The position numbers and the translations under genes are program-made. A stretch of 64,000 bases of DNA from CANJBX01 sp035556735 (GTDB lineage: Bacteria; Pseudomonadota; Alphaproteobacteria; Rhizobiales; Xanthobacteraceae): positions 1 through 64,000 of the forward strand of contig DATMFF010000006.1 of the NCBI GenBank assembly GCA_035556735.1, in the 5' to 3' direction. The notes beneath the pieces were generated by a model. The model was not told where the DNA came from, ran no database searches, and saw nothing but the letters and a program-made list of their open reading frames with translations. Positions 46,162 through 56,353 of the stretch are shown piece by piece (position 1 is the stretch's first letter; each line of letters starts with the position of its first letter).

Positions 46162-46806
46162 ATGAGCAACAACAGCGACCTCGTCTTTCCGCCGGCGGCC
46201 CGCCGCGCCCAGGCCGAGCGCGGTTCGGCGCGCGCCTATCAATCGAGGGTGGAGGATGGTTTTCCCGACCGCGTGACGCCGGAGCTCGCGGCTTACATTG
46301 CCGAGCTCGACACCGCGTTCCTGGCGACGGTGTCCGCCGCCGGCGCGCCGTACATCCAGCACCGCGGAGGTCCCAAGGGCTTCATCAAGGTCATCGACGA
46401 CAAGACGCTCGCCTTCGCCGACTACGCGGGCAACCGCCAGTACATCACCATCAGCAACCTCGCCGGCAATGACCGCGCCTACCTGTTCCTGATGAACTTT
46501 GCCACGCGCCGCCGCATCAAGCTGTGGGGCCGCGCACGCGTCGTCGAGAACGATCCCGAGCTGCTCGATCGGCTGGTCGAGACGGCATACCGCGCGCGGC
46601 CCGAGCGCGTGATCCTCTTCACCGTCGACGCGTGGGACGTGAACTGCTCGCAGCACATCACCGCCCGCTTCACCCAGGCGGAAGTCGCCGAGGCGGCGGC
46701 GCTGCTGCGCGAGCGCATCGCCGAACTCGAGGAGGACAATGCCCGCCTGCGCGCAGAGCTGGCCGCGCGCGCACAGGCGCAAGGGGTCAGCAAGCAGGGA
46801 GCGTGA
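46162..46806 (+). CDS. Pyridoxamine 5'-phosphate oxidase-like flavin protein
   Basis: The 214-residue product has the split-barrel flavin-binding fold: AYIAELDTAFLATVSAAGAP, IQHRGGPKGFIKVIDDKTLA and NRQYITISNLAGNDRAYLFL. It ends with a C-terminal coiled coil (about 175-207, ERIAELEEDNARLRAELAAR). It is not PdxH proper; related proteins use FMN or F420 in detoxification. It is divergent from the LysR gene, which probably regulates it, and is followed after 41 bp by the CoA-binding gene. Confidence 0.83.
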   Translation: MSNNSDLVFPPAARRAQAERGSARAYQSRVEDGFPDRVTPELAAYIAELDTAFLATVSAAGAPYIQHRGGPKGFIKVIDDKTLAFADYAGNRQYITISNLAGNDRAYLFLMNFATRRRIKLWGRARVVENDPELLDRLVETAYRARPERVILFTVDAWDVNCSQHITARFTQAEVAEAAALLRERIAELEEDNARLRAELAARAQAQGVSKQGA

Positions 46807-46847
46807 CGCCCTTTCCCGCGGCGGCTACTGCCTTTATGTATTCCGGC

Positions 46848-47444
<597 letters not shown>

Positions 47445-47532
47445 GCCATGCCCGGTTCATGGAAGGAAATTTCATCGCGCAGGCGTGTCGCATGCCGGCT
47501 GTCACATCGTTAGTTCTGCTCCCAATGTCGTC

Positions 47533-47560
47533 TTGACGCCCGACCGCGGTTCGCTAAACC
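47533..47560 (+). promoter_or_regulatory. Candidate promoter of metY
   Basis: TTGACG (47533-47538), a 16-base spacer and TAAACC (47555-47560) lie 49 bases upstream of the metY start. The surrounding GCTAAAC is common in rhizobial -10 regions. Confidence 0.45.
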
Positions 47561-47609
47561 CCCGTGGGCGCCGCACCTTCCCCTCATCTGCCGCGCAACG
47601 AGGACGAGC

Positions 47610-48890
47610 ATGACGGACCGTATCCCCGGTTTCTCGACACTGGCCATCCACGCCGGTGCCCAGCCCGATCCCACGACCGGCGCGCGCGCCACGCCGATCT
47701 ATCAGACGACGTCCTTCGTCTTCGAGGACGTCGACCACGCCGCCTCGCTGTTCGGCCTGCAGACCTTCGGCAACATCTACACGCGTATCGGAAACCCGAC
47801 CTGCGCCGTGCTCGAGGAGCGCATGGCCGCGCTCGAAGGCGGCACGGCGGCGCTCGCGGTCGCCTCGGGGCATGCGGCGCAGGTGATCATCTTCCACGCG
47901 CTGCTGCAGCCGGGCGACGAGTTCATCGCCTCGCGCAAGCTCTACGGCGGCTCGATCAACCAGTTCAATCACGCCTTCAAGAACTTCGGCTGGAACGTCG
48001 TCTGGGCCGACCCCGACGACATCGGCAGCTTCGAGCGCGCGCTCAGCCCGAAGACCAAGGCGATCTTCATCGAGTCCATCGCCAATCCCGGCGGCGTCAT
48101 CACCGACATCGAGGAGGTCGCCAAGATCGCCCAGCGCGCCGGCGTGCCGCTGATCGTCGACAATACGCTCGCCACTCCCTACCTGTGCCGCCCCATCGAC
48201 CATGGCGCGGACATCGTCGTGAACTCGCTGACGAAGTTCCTTGGCGGCCACGGCAACTCGATCGGCGGCGTGATCGTCGACGCCGGCACGTTCAACTGGT
48301 CGCGCGAACGGCGCTACCCGATGCTGTGCGAACCGCGCCCCGAATACAACGGCATCGTGCTGCACGAGACGTTCGGCAACTTCGCCTTCGCCATCGCCTG
48401 CCGCGTGCTGAGCCTGCGCGACGTCGGTCCGGCCCTCTCGCCGTTCAACGCGTTCCTGTTCCTGACCGGCATCGAGACCTTGCCGCTGCGCATGCAGCGT
48501 CACTGCGACAATGCACTGGCGGTCGCGCAGTGGCTCTCGAAGCATCCGAAGGTCGACTGGGTGAGCTATCCCGGACTGCCGAGCGACCGCTATCACGGCC
48601 TCGCCAAGAAATACGTCCCCAAGGGCGCCGGCGCGGTCTTCACATTCGGCCTCAAGGGCGGCTACGAGACCGGCGTGAAGCTGGTGTCGAACGTGAAGCT
48701 GTTCTCGCATCTCGCCAACATCGGCGACACGCGTTCGCTCATCATTCACCCGGCATCGACCACGCACAAGCAGCTCAGCGACGAGCAGAAGGTCGCCGCG
48801 GGGGCCGGCCCGGACGTGGTGCGGCTGTCGATCGGCATCGAGGACGTCGCCGACATCATCGCGGATCTCGAACAGGCATTGGCGGACTGA
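47610..48890 (+). CDS. metY: O-acetylhomoserine aminocarboxypropyltransferase (sulfhydrylase)
   Basis: MetY makes homocysteine from O-acetylhomoserine and sulfide in methionine synthesis. The 426-residue product is a Cys/Met-metabolism PLP enzyme: FGNIYTRIGNPTCAVLEERM (about 51-70), VDNTLATPYLCRPIDHGAD, and the PLP lysine Lys209 in SLTKFLGGHG. Length fits OAH sulfhydrylase, longer than the 390-residue cystathionine enzymes. Its last 35 bases overlap the convergent ctaA gene. Confidence 0.93.
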   Translation: MTDRIPGFSTLAIHAGAQPDPTTGARATPIYQTTSFVFEDVDHAASLFGLQTFGNIYTRIGNPTCAVLEERMAALEGGTAALAVASGHAAQVIIFHALLQPGDEFIASRKLYGGSINQFNHAFKNFGWNVVWADPDDIGSFERALSPKTKAIFIESIANPGGVITDIEEVAKIAQRAGVPLIVDNTLATPYLCRPIDHGADIVVNSLTKFLGGHGNSIGGVIVDAGTFNWSRERRYPMLCEPRPEYNGIVLHETFGNFAFAIACRVLSLRDVGPALSPFNAFLFLTGIETLPLRMQRHCDNALAVAQWLSKHPKVDWVSYPGLPSDRYHGLAKKYVPKGAGAVFTFGLKGGYETGVKLVSNVKLFSHLANIGDTRSLIIHPASTTHKQLSDEQKVAAGAGPDVVRLSIGIEDVADIIADLEQALAD

Positions 48891-49956
48891 CCGACCGCGC
48901 GGCCGGGTCGGCGTGCCGCGGGACGATCATCGCGGCGTGCGCGACCGCGATGGCGAGAACGATCATCGCCATGCCCTGGTGCAGCAGCGCGAGCTCGAGC
49001 GGCGCCTGTGCCAGCAGCGTGACGATCCCGATCGTCGCCTGGGCCGTGACGGCGAGCGCCAGCAGGATGCCGTTGACCACCGCCGGCCCGCGCCGGAGCG
49101 CAACCGTCGCGTCGACGGCGTGGATCAGCGCCACCAGCCAGACCGCGTAACCCACCATGCGGTGCATGAACTGCACGGTCAGCGTGTTCTCGAAGAAGTT
49201 CCGCCACACCGGCACATCGAAAAAGAGGCGGCTCAGGTCCGGCACGAACGCGCCGTCGATGAGCGGCCATGTGTTGTAGATGAGGCCCGCGCGCAGGCCG
49301 GCGACGAGGCCGCCGAGGTAGATCTGCAGGAGCACCAGGACCACCAGCGCCACGGCTGCCCTGCGGATTCGCGCGGGCACCGGCCACGCGTCGGAGCGGC
49401 CATTCGGCAGGCGAAGGGCCGTCCAGATCAGCGCGGCATAGATCAGGCTGGCCAGCAGGAGATGTGTCGCCAGGCGATACTGCGAGACTTCCGTGCGCTC
49501 GACGAGGCCGGAGGAGACCATCCACCAACCGACCGCGCCCTGCAGCGCGCCGAGGGCGAAGATGCCCCACAGTTGCGCCCGCAGGCCGCGCACGATCCAG
49601 CCCTGCCACAAGAACCACAGGAACGGCAGCAGGAACGCGGCCCCGACGACGCGGCCAAGCAGCCTGTGCGTCCACTCCCACCAGTAGATGGTTTTGAAGT
49701 CGTGCAGGCTCATGCCCAGGTTGCGCTGGGCGTATTGCGGGATCGTCTGGTATTTCTCGAACTCGGCCTGCCAGGCCGTCTCCGACAGCGGCGGCATCAC
49801 CCCCGTCACCGGACGCCATTCGACGATCGACAAGCCGGATTCGGTCAGCCGTGTCGCCCCGCCGACGACGACGAGGGCGAACACCAGCGCCGCCACCATT
49901 GCCAGCCAGAGGCGAATGGCGCGGAGAGATACGTCGGAGCGGGTGGTCGGGTCCAT
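48856..49956 (-). CDS. ctaA: Heme A synthase
   Basis: CtaA oxidises heme O to heme A for cytochrome c oxidase in the inner membrane. The 366-residue product has eight membrane helices and four conserved histidines, in WWEWTHRLLGR, YRLATHLLLA, VQFMHRMVGY and ALLHQGMAM. The ESGLSIVEWRPVTG periplasmic motif is typical of type 2 (proteobacterial) enzymes. The start at 49956 gives MDPTTRSDVSLRAIRL. It is convergent with metY (35-bp overlap) and divergent from the DUF2842 gene. Confidence 0.94.
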   Translation of the reverse strand: MDPTTRSDVSLRAIRLWLAMVAALVFALVVVGGATRLTESGLSIVEWRPVTGVMPPLSETAWQAEFEKYQTIPQYAQRNLGMSLHDFKTIYWWEWTHRLLGRVVGAAFLLPFLWFLWQGWIVRGLRAQLWGIFALGALQGAVGWWMVSSGLVERTEVSQYRLATHLLLASLIYAALIWTALRLPNGRSDAWPVPARIRRAAVALVVLVLLQIYLGGLVAGLRAGLIYNTWPLIDGAFVPDLSRLFFDVPVWRNFFENTLTVQFMHRMVGYAVWLVALIHAVDATVALRRGPAVVNGILLALAVTAQATIGIVTLLAQAPLELALLHQGMAMIVLAIAVAHAAMIVPRHADPAARSVSPPMPVRDPR

Positions 49957-50034
49957 GGTCCAGGTTGCGCAACTGCGGGGCGACCATATAGACCCGTGCG
50001 CACGCTCGCAATTGCGCGAAAGCGCCGGTCACGC

Positions 50035-50247
50035 ATGTCGATGAGAACCCGAAAGCTGGTTGGAGGCATCGCCCTCATCCTCCTGGTGATTGTCTGGGCG
50101 CTGCTGGCCATGGCCTTCGCGCAGGTGCCCGCCATCTTCGAGAACGCCCTCGTTGCGTTCGTCTACTATGTGCTGGCGGGGTTGGGCTGGGTGCTGCCGG
50201 CCATGCCGCTGGTCAGCTGGATGGCGCGCCCGGATCGTCCGCAGTAG
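50035..50247 (+). CDS. DUF2842 membrane protein
   Basis: The 70-residue product is an alphaproteobacterial DUF2842 protein with two membrane helices (about 10-32 and 40-62) and the family ending LGWVLPAMPLVSWMARPD. The start is ATG at 50035 (MSMRTRKLVG); a second ATG at 50041 is possible. It is divergent from ctaA with a 78-bp gap. Function is unknown. Confidence 0.85.
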   Translation: MSMRTRKLVGGIALILLVIVWALLAMAFAQVPAIFENALVAFVYYVLAGLGWVLPAMPLVSWMARPDRPQ

Positions 50248-50255
50248 GCAAGCCC

Positions 50256-51314
50256 TCACGCGGCGTCGATCCGCCGGAATCCCCTGCGCACCGCGGTCGC
50301 AGCACCCGATACCATGACGCGCAGGTAGCGCAGTTGCTGGAAGTCGCCGTTGAGCGGGATCCGCGGCAAGGCCCAGAGCTGATGGACGTGCTCGGGAAAC
50401 AGCACCCCGGGGCGCGTCGTGAGCGCGGTCCTGTACCCGAGATCGCGCGCCGCGCGGAACTCGCGTTGTCCCGCCGCATCGCGCTGCCCGAACGGATACG
50501 AGAGATGCATCGGCGTGACGCCGATCGCGCCCTCGATCACCGCACGCCCCATCTTGAGCTCGTTCGTCACGCGCGGCAATGGAAGCTTCGACAGGATCGG
50601 GTTGTTGACCGTGTGCGCCCCGATCGTCACCAGCGGATCGCGCGCGAGTTGCGCGATCTGTTCCCAGCTCATGCACTCCCGCTCGCAGATCTGAGCGAGG
50701 TCCACGTGATAGCGTGCGGCAAGATCGCGCACGACGCGGCGAATCTCGTCGTCGCTCTCTCGCGCGCGCAGCCATGCGTGCAGCGCCTCGAAGAGCTCAC
50801 GCTTGTCCCGCAGACTGCGGCAGTCGAGACGCTGCTCGCGCCCGTTCATCACCAAGCCGATCGCGTCATTGCCCGCGATGATCGCCTCGATCGCCAGCCA
50901 CCATAGTTCGCCCCGCCGGTCTGGAAAGCTCGTCGGCACGAACAGCGCGAAGGGCGCGCCGTGCTTCTTGAGGATCGGGTAGGCGTGCTCGACGTCGTCG
51001 ACGTAGGCGTCGTCGAAGGTCAGACACGCGAACCGCCGCGCGAAGTTGCGGTTGGTCAGGCGCTCGTACATCTCGCCGAGGGAGACGATGTCGAAGTTCC
51101 AGCGGCGCAACTGACCGAGCGCAGCCTCCAGGTACTGAGGTGTGATTTCGAGGGGACGATTGGGCTGGAACGGATCGCGCCGCCGCGGCCGCACGCGATG
51201 CAGCGTCAAAATGACGCCCACACCGCCGCAAACCGGGCGCATCAGGTGGTGCAGCCCGCTGAAATACAGCCCTTCCAGCCCGGCGCGGATGGCAGCTCTC
51301 TTGAGCGAGGCCAT
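50256..51314 (-). CDS. Polysaccharide deacetylase (NodB-homology)
   Basis: The 352-residue product has the NodB domain of carbohydrate esterase family 4: CLTFDDAYVDDVEHAYPILK (about 95-114) with the metal-binding and catalytic aspartates, the zinc histidine region IGAHTVNNPILSKL, and LSYPFGQRDAAGQREF. It should remove acetyl groups from an N-acetylated glycan. No clear signal peptide is present, only an N-terminal amphipathic stretch. It is divergent from a GNAT gene and opens the exopolysaccharide region, so its target is probably that polymer or its lipid-linked precursor. Confidence 0.88.
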   Translation of the reverse strand: MASLKRAAIRAGLEGLYFSGLHHLMRPVCGGVGVILTLHRVRPRRRDPFQPNRPLEITPQYLEAALGQLRRWNFDIVSLGEMYERLTNRNFARRFACLTFDDAYVDDVEHAYPILKKHGAPFALFVPTSFPDRRGELWWLAIEAIIAGNDAIGLVMNGREQRLDCRSLRDKRELFEALHAWLRARESDDEIRRVVRDLAARYHVDLAQICERECMSWEQIAQLARDPLVTIGAHTVNNPILSKLPLPRVTNELKMGRAVIEGAIGVTPMHLSYPFGQRDAAGQREFRAARDLGYRTALTTRPGVLFPEHVHQLWALPRIPLNGDFQQLRYLRVMVSGAATAVRRGFRRIDAA

Positions 51315-51415
51315 GGAATGCCCAACAGGTATGCACGGCGGCCAACCATTTATTGATGTTTGTTTGCGATGGTGCCGTCAACCTCCAGTTAATCTCCCAG
51401 GTCGACAAGACGATT

Positions 51416-52660
51416 ATGAACGTCGCTTTTCATCACGACGTGACCGTCACGCGTCAATCGCCGGCAGCGGCGCGCAATCCGGCGACCGCCCGTGCCCAGA
51501 TCAGGGTTTTCGAGACCCTGTCCGCGGCCGAGCCGGCGTGGCGCCAGCTCGAGGCCGCCGGCGCCCTGGCGACGCCCTACCAGCGCTTCGAATGGATCGA
51601 CCTGTGGCACCGGCACGTGAGCGCGAGCCAGGCGATCGAGCCGCTGATCGTGGTTGCCAGCGATCCGCACGGCGCCCCGCTCCTGCTGCTGCCGCTCGCG
51701 CGCCGGCGCAAGGGTCCGCTGGCGATCGCCGGATTCTTCGGCGGACGACACGCCAATCTCAATGCCGGACTGTGGCGGCGCGAGGTCGCCGAGGCGATCA
51801 CCGCCGGCGAGCTTCGTGCGATCCTGTCGCGGGTCGCCACCGAGCACCGTATCGACCTGTACAAGCTGATGTCGCAGCCGGCGCGCATCGAGGGCGTCGC
51901 CAATCCTTTCGCGCTGCTGCCGAACCGGCGCAGCCCCGACGATGTCTATTCCGCGACCTTGCACGGCTCGACCGGCGAGGAAGCATTACGCTCGGTCCTC
52001 AAGAGCAGCATGCGCGGCCGTCTGCGCACCAAGGAACGCAAACTGCAGGAGTTCCCGGGGTATCGCTACGCGGTGGCGACGACACCCGCAGCCGCCGACC
52101 GCTATCTCGACGCGTTCCTGGCCCAGAAGGCCTCGCATCTGGCGGCTCAAGGCCTGCCAAACATCTTCGATGACGAGAAGGTCGTCGCCTTCCTGCGCGC
52201 GGCGTGCCACGAGGGATTGGCCGAGGGGCGCCCCGTCATCGAGCTGCATGTGCTCGAGTCCGACGCCGAGGTGATCGCCATCTTCGGCGGCGTGAACAAT
52301 GGGCGGCGCCTGTCCTGCATGATCAACTCTTACACGCCCGGCGAGGCGAGCCGATGGAGTCCCGGCCTCGTGCTGATGACCCACCTCATCGCACGCTGCG
52401 GCGAAGATGGCGTCGGCAGCCTCGACCTCGGCGCGGGCTACGCCAGCTACAAGACGTTTTTCTGCAAGGAAACCGAGGATACGTTCGACACGATCCTCGG
52501 CGTCTCGGCCGCCGGCCGCGCAACCGCCGCTGCGCTCGTCACGTCGCGCGGCTTGAAGCGCTGGCTCAAGTCGACGCCGGCCCTTTGGGCGGCGACCAAG
52601 ACGGCGCGCCGGCTGCTCAACCGGCCTCAGCACTCCACTGAGTCCAACGCGCGGCAGTAA
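51416..52660 (+). CDS. GNAT-family acyltransferase of the BcsL/CelD type
   Basis: The 414-residue product has the double-GNAT fold of cellulose/exopolysaccharide-associated acyltransferases. Seen are PYQRFEWIDLWHRHVSASQA (about 57-76), SMRGRLRTKERKLQEFPGYR (about 198-217) and the C-terminal SLDLGAGYASYKTFFCKETE. Family members transfer acyl or aminoacyl groups to polysaccharide sugars or are linked to export. The start at 51416 gives MNVAFHHDVTVTRQ; an in-frame extension to 51353 is less likely. It is divergent from the deacetylase gene by 101 bp and convergent with the copolymerase gene. Confidence 0.8.
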   Translation: MNVAFHHDVTVTRQSPAAARNPATARAQIRVFETLSAAEPAWRQLEAAGALATPYQRFEWIDLWHRHVSASQAIEPLIVVASDPHGAPLLLLPLARRRKGPLAIAGFFGGRHANLNAGLWRREVAEAITAGELRAILSRVATEHRIDLYKLMSQPARIEGVANPFALLPNRRSPDDVYSATLHGSTGEEALRSVLKSSMRGRLRTKERKLQEFPGYRYAVATTPAAADRYLDAFLAQKASHLAAQGLPNIFDDEKVVAFLRAACHEGLAEGRPVIELHVLESDAEVIAIFGGVNNGRRLSCMINSYTPGEASRWSPGLVLMTHLIARCGEDGVGSLDLGAGYASYKTFFCKETEDTFDTILGVSAAGRATAAALVTSRGLKRWLKSTPALWAATKTARRLLNRPQHSTESNARQ

Positions 52661-52724
52661 TGCCGCGAATGTCTCAACCACCACACCGGATCGCGCTCGC
52701 GCGGCGGCGTTCGCGCCGCGGGGA

Positions 52725-54827
52725 TCACGCCGCGACGGTTGCGCGCGCCGCCTTCGGCGCGGCTGGCGGAGGCGACACCGCACCGGTTGCGACCGCGATG
52801 TCGGTGAAGCCCGCCGCCACGAAGTGCTCGTAGGCCGCCTGCAAGCCGCGTGCGGAAGCCCCCTCCTGCGCCACCAGCACGGCGCGCGGCGCCACCGAGG
52901 CGATCCGGCGAATGAGCGCGTCGGGCGCCATGGCCGCGTCGATGATGAAGTAGTCGTAAGAGCGCGCCAGCGCCTCGACCGCGGCCGTGAACTCCGGCAG
53001 CGTCAGCACGCCGCCGATGTCGCCGTCGATCGTCCCGGCGGCGACCAGATGCAGCCGCGACAGCTTATCCCGGGTGATGATGTCGCCGAACGTGCTCGTC
53101 CCGCGAATGACATCGGCGATGGTCGGCGCCTTCGGGTTGCTGGAGATGGCCGCGAGATGCGGGTTCCCTGGAGCCAGGTCGATCAGGACCACCCGCGAGT
53201 CCCGGCTGAGCGCGCGCGCCAGGGTGAGCGCCGCGAGGCTCGTGGCCGCCGCGCTGCCGGCGCTGAACACCGCCACCCGCCGGCCGAGATCCGCGGTCTC
53301 GACGAGCCGCCGCGCGACGTCGGCGATCGCGGTCAACGGCACGCCCGCCGCGGCCGGAGCGCCGGGCATCGGCGGCGGCGCCGCGTCCGGCACGACCGAA
53401 GGCGCGGCGGGGGCGCGCGCCCCGCCGCTGCTGGCGCGCATGATCTCGCCGGTCACGATGAAGCCCGCGCTGAGCATGAACGCCGCCAGCGTCGCCACCA
53501 GGACCGTCGGCACCTTCTTGGGGAAATACGGCGTGTTGGAGATGACCGCGCGCGAGATGATCCGCGCGTCCGCGGCGGGCGCGCTGCCGATGGTCTCCCG
53601 CGTCGTCGCCTCGCGATACTTGGCCAGATAGGACTCGAGCAGGTCGCGCTGCGCCTTGGCCTCGCGCTCGAGCGCGCGCAGTTGCACGTCCTGCTCGTTG
53701 ATCGTGCCGGCCTGCCGCTTGAACGTGTCGAGGTTTGCGCTCAACGCATCGACGCGCGCGGCGGCCTGCTGCGCGTCGTTCTCGAACGTGCGCACGAGAC
53801 GCTCGGCTTCCGACCTGATCTGGCGGTCCGCCTCGGCGATCTGCGCCCTGAGCTCCTTGATGCGCGGATGCCCGTCGAGCAGCGTCGAGGACTGTTCCGC
53901 GAGCTGGTTGCGCAGCGTGGCCCGCTGCTCCGTGAGCCGGCGGATGATGTCCGAATTGATGACGTCGGAGGCCTCGATCGCCCCGCCCCGGCGCAACAGG
54001 TCGCGGATCGATTTCGCCCGCGCCTCCGCGTCGGTCTTCTGCGTGCGGGCGGCGGTCAGCTGGGAATTGAGGTCGCCGAGCCGCTGGTTCGACAGCGTCG
54101 TGTTGTTGGTGCCGACCAGAAGGTTGGCCTTCGCCCGGAAACTCTCGACGCGCCCCTCGGCGTCGGCCACCCGGCCGCGCAACTTCTCGATTTCTCCGGC
54201 CAGCCACTGGCTCGCGCCGCGCGACTGCTCCTCCTTGGCCTCGCGTTGCCGCGCGATATAGGCCTCGGCGATCGCATTGGCGACGCGCGCCGCCAGCTCG
54301 GCGTCGGCCGACTGGAACTCGATGACCACGACGCGCGAGCGCTCGACCGCGAACGCGCTCACCCGCTCGTAGTACTGCTCGAGCGCGCGCTCTTCCGGCG
54401 ACAGCTTGAACGGGTCGCGCGCGAGGCCGAGCGCGATCATGAGGTACCTGATCGACGACACACCGTTGACCGTCGGATCGAATTCGGGCCGCTCCGTCAG
54501 CTTGAGCTTGCGGATGACGTCGAGCGCGACTTCGCGCGAGAGGATGACCTGCACCTGGCTCGCCACCGCGTCGGGCGTGCCGACGCTGGCGTCTGGGGTC
54601 TTCTCGGCCTCCGGCCGCAGGAACACGTTCTCGCGCTCCTCGACCAGCACCCTCGCCTCCGACTTGAAGCGCGGCGTGACGAGCTGCACCCCGACGAAGG
54701 TGAGGACGAAGACCGCGAGCGTCGGCACCAGGACCCACATCCTGCGGGCCCAGAGCGCCCGCGCCACTGCGCCGAGGTCGATGTCGCCGTCGGGGCGGTT
54801 GGGCGCCGCTGCGGTGAAAGCTGCCAT
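52725..54827 (-). CDS. Wzz/GumC-type exopolysaccharide copolymerase with a degenerate BY-kinase domain
   Basis: This 700-residue inner-membrane protein sets chain length in exopolysaccharide export. It has a Wzz domain (about 15-110), membrane helices (about 28-48 and 450-470), a long coiled coil (about 190-420), a GNVR block (about 390-445) and a C-terminal P-loop-like domain (about 520-680). The P-loop is degenerate: where BY-kinases have GEGKST it reads SAGSAAATSLAALTLA, although the second motif VVLIDLAPGNPHLA is kept. No tyrosine cluster is seen at the C-terminus. The start at 54827 is chosen for GGAG seven bases upstream. Confidence 0.87.
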   Translation of the reverse strand: MAAFTAAAPNRPDGDIDLGAVARALWARRMWVLVPTLAVFVLTFVGVQLVTPRFKSEARVLVEERENVFLRPEAEKTPDASVGTPDAVASQVQVILSREVALDVIRKLKLTERPEFDPTVNGVSSIRYLMIALGLARDPFKLSPEERALEQYYERVSAFAVERSRVVVIEFQSADAELAARVANAIAEAYIARQREAKEEQSRGASQWLAGEIEKLRGRVADAEGRVESFRAKANLLVGTNNTTLSNQRLGDLNSQLTAARTQKTDAEARAKSIRDLLRRGGAIEASDVINSDIIRRLTEQRATLRNQLAEQSSTLLDGHPRIKELRAQIAEADRQIRSEAERLVRTFENDAQQAAARVDALSANLDTFKRQAGTINEQDVQLRALEREAKAQRDLLESYLAKYREATTRETIGSAPAADARIISRAVISNTPYFPKKVPTVLVATLAAFMLSAGFIVTGEIMRASSGGARAPAAPSVVPDAAPPPMPGAPAAAGVPLTAIADVARRLVETADLGRRVAVFSAGSAAATSLAALTLARALSRDSRVVLIDLAPGNPHLAAISSNPKAPTIADVIRGTSTFGDIITRDKLSRLHLVAAGTIDGDIGGVLTLPEFTAAVEALARSYDYFIIDAAMAPDALIRRIASVAPRAVLVAQEGASARGLQAAYEHFVAAGFTDIAVATGAVSPPPAAPKAARATVAA

Positions 54828-55086
54828 CACGAACTCCAGGCTCACTATGGGGCGTCTGCCTGGTCCGGCGCGCGAGCGACCGCACGCCGGGGCAGGACCG
54901 CCGGAATCGACACCAGTCCCCCGCGCCCCGATCTGACCGGATTATGGTTTCCGGCGCGTTAATTGCCGGTCCAAGACAGGCGAAATCGTGACCGGCCGCG
55001 AAGTGGCGCTTCGCCGCAGTCCCGACTGCGCCGAGATCACGCCGCATCGCCGGCGAAATTTTCTTAACGCGGATGCGGCAGGTTGA

Positions 55087-56229
55087 ATGATGCCTCCCGC
55101 GTCTGCCTTGCGCATCTTTCATCTGTTCCGCGCCCCCGTCGGCGGACTGTTTCGCCACGTCACCGACCTCGCCACGGAGCAGGTGCGGCAGGGACACCAG
55201 GTCGGGATCATCTGCGATGCCGCGACCGGTGGCGCGTTCGAAGCGCAGATCCTGCGCGAGCTGGAGGCGCGCATGCCGCTCGGGCTCGTGCGCATCCCGA
55301 TGCGCCGCCACGCCTCGGTGCAGGACCTGGCGAGCACGCGCAGCGTCCTGGCCCGGCTCGGCGCGCTGGCGCCCGACGTCATCCATGGCCATGGCGCCAA
55401 GGGCGGCGCCTATGGCCGCCTGATCGGGACGTGGCTGCGCCGGCGGCGCGCGGTCGCCCGCATCTACACGCCGCACGGCGGCAGCATGCACTACGATCCC
55501 GCGAGCCTCGCCGGCCGCTTCTATTTCACGGCCGAGCGCCTGCTCGAGCGCCTGACCGACGCGATCATCCACGTCAGCCGCTACGAGGCGGATATCTACT
55601 GCCGCAAGGTCCACCCCCCGCGCTGCCTCGTGCGCGTCATCCCCAATGGCCTGCGGCCGGAGGAGTTCGAGCCGGTCGTCCAGCGGCCGGATGCGCGCGA
55701 CCTGCTGTTCCTCGGGGCCTTCCGCGATCTGAAGGGGATCGACGTCCTCCTGGACGCGATCGCGGCGCTGCGCGCGTCGGGACGGACCATCACTGCCAAC
55801 CTCGTCGGCCAGCCCGAAGGGCGGGCCGTGTACGTCGATCGTGCCGCCGCGCTCGGCATCTCCGGGCAGGTCGCCTTCCACGATCCGATGCGCGCACGCG
55901 ACGCGTTCGCCACCGCCCGCGCCGTCGTCGTGCCGTCGCGCGCGGAATCGATGCCCTACGTCGTCCTCGAGGCCATTGCCGCCGGCATGCCGGTCATCGC
56001 CACCGACGTCGGAGGTATCCCGGAGATCTTCGGCTCCCGCGCGGGCGAGCTCGTCCCCGCGGGCGACGCCCACGCCCTCGCCAGGAAGATCGATCTGCTG
56101 CTGGCCGACATCGGCCGTGCGCGCACCGACGCCCTCGCCCGCCGCGCCGACGCCCAGAGCCGGTTTGCCGTGGCAACTATGGAGGCGCACACCACTGCGC
56201 TCTACCGGGAGGCGCTCCAGGCGCGATGA
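55087..56229 (+). CDS. Glycosyltransferase, GT4 family
   Basis: The 380-residue product is a GT-B retaining glycosyltransferase. N-terminal IFHLFRAPVGGLFRHVTDLA (about 10-29), central VIPNGLRPEEFEP and C-terminal SRAESMPYVVLEAIAAGMPV with the E-x7-E motif are typical. No membrane helix is present; it would act at the cytoplasmic face on the lipid-linked repeat unit. The start at 55087 is followed by a second ATG three bases on. It is divergent from the copolymerase gene and 124 bp upstream of the sugar-phosphate transferase. Confidence 0.9.
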   Translation: MMPPASALRIFHLFRAPVGGLFRHVTDLATEQVRQGHQVGIICDAATGGAFEAQILRELEARMPLGLVRIPMRRHASVQDLASTRSVLARLGALAPDVIHGHGAKGGAYGRLIGTWLRRRRAVARIYTPHGGSMHYDPASLAGRFYFTAERLLERLTDAIIHVSRYEADIYCRKVHPPRCLVRVIPNGLRPEEFEPVVQRPDARDLLFLGAFRDLKGIDVLLDAIAALRASGRTITANLVGQPEGRAVYVDRAAALGISGQVAFHDPMRARDAFATARAVVVPSRAESMPYVVLEAIAAGMPVIATDVGGIPEIFGSRAGELVPAGDAHALARKIDLLLADIGRARTDALARRADAQSRFAVATMEAHTTALYREALQAR

Positions 56230-56353
56230 ATTTGGGCCCGAAGCGGCCCGGGCGCTTTACTTTGCGTTAAACGTTTGAAGACGAATTGCCGCTAGTTTTC
56301 GTGAAATCCGGACCGCGCGGCCACGTCCGGGTTTACCACACGAGATCAGGCGG

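Noticed and set aside
47445..47609. Possible SAM-II riboswitch upstream of metY
   Set aside because: GCTAAA is present, but I could not fold the required pseudoknot and conserved loop; the bases fit a -35/-10 promoter better. An Infernal search with the SAM-II model would decide.
53065..56190. A 1041-residue open frame on the minus strand
   Set aside because: It runs antisense to the GT4 gene and out of frame through the copolymerase gene. Its translation is arginine/alanine low complexity without a family; high GC explains the long frame.
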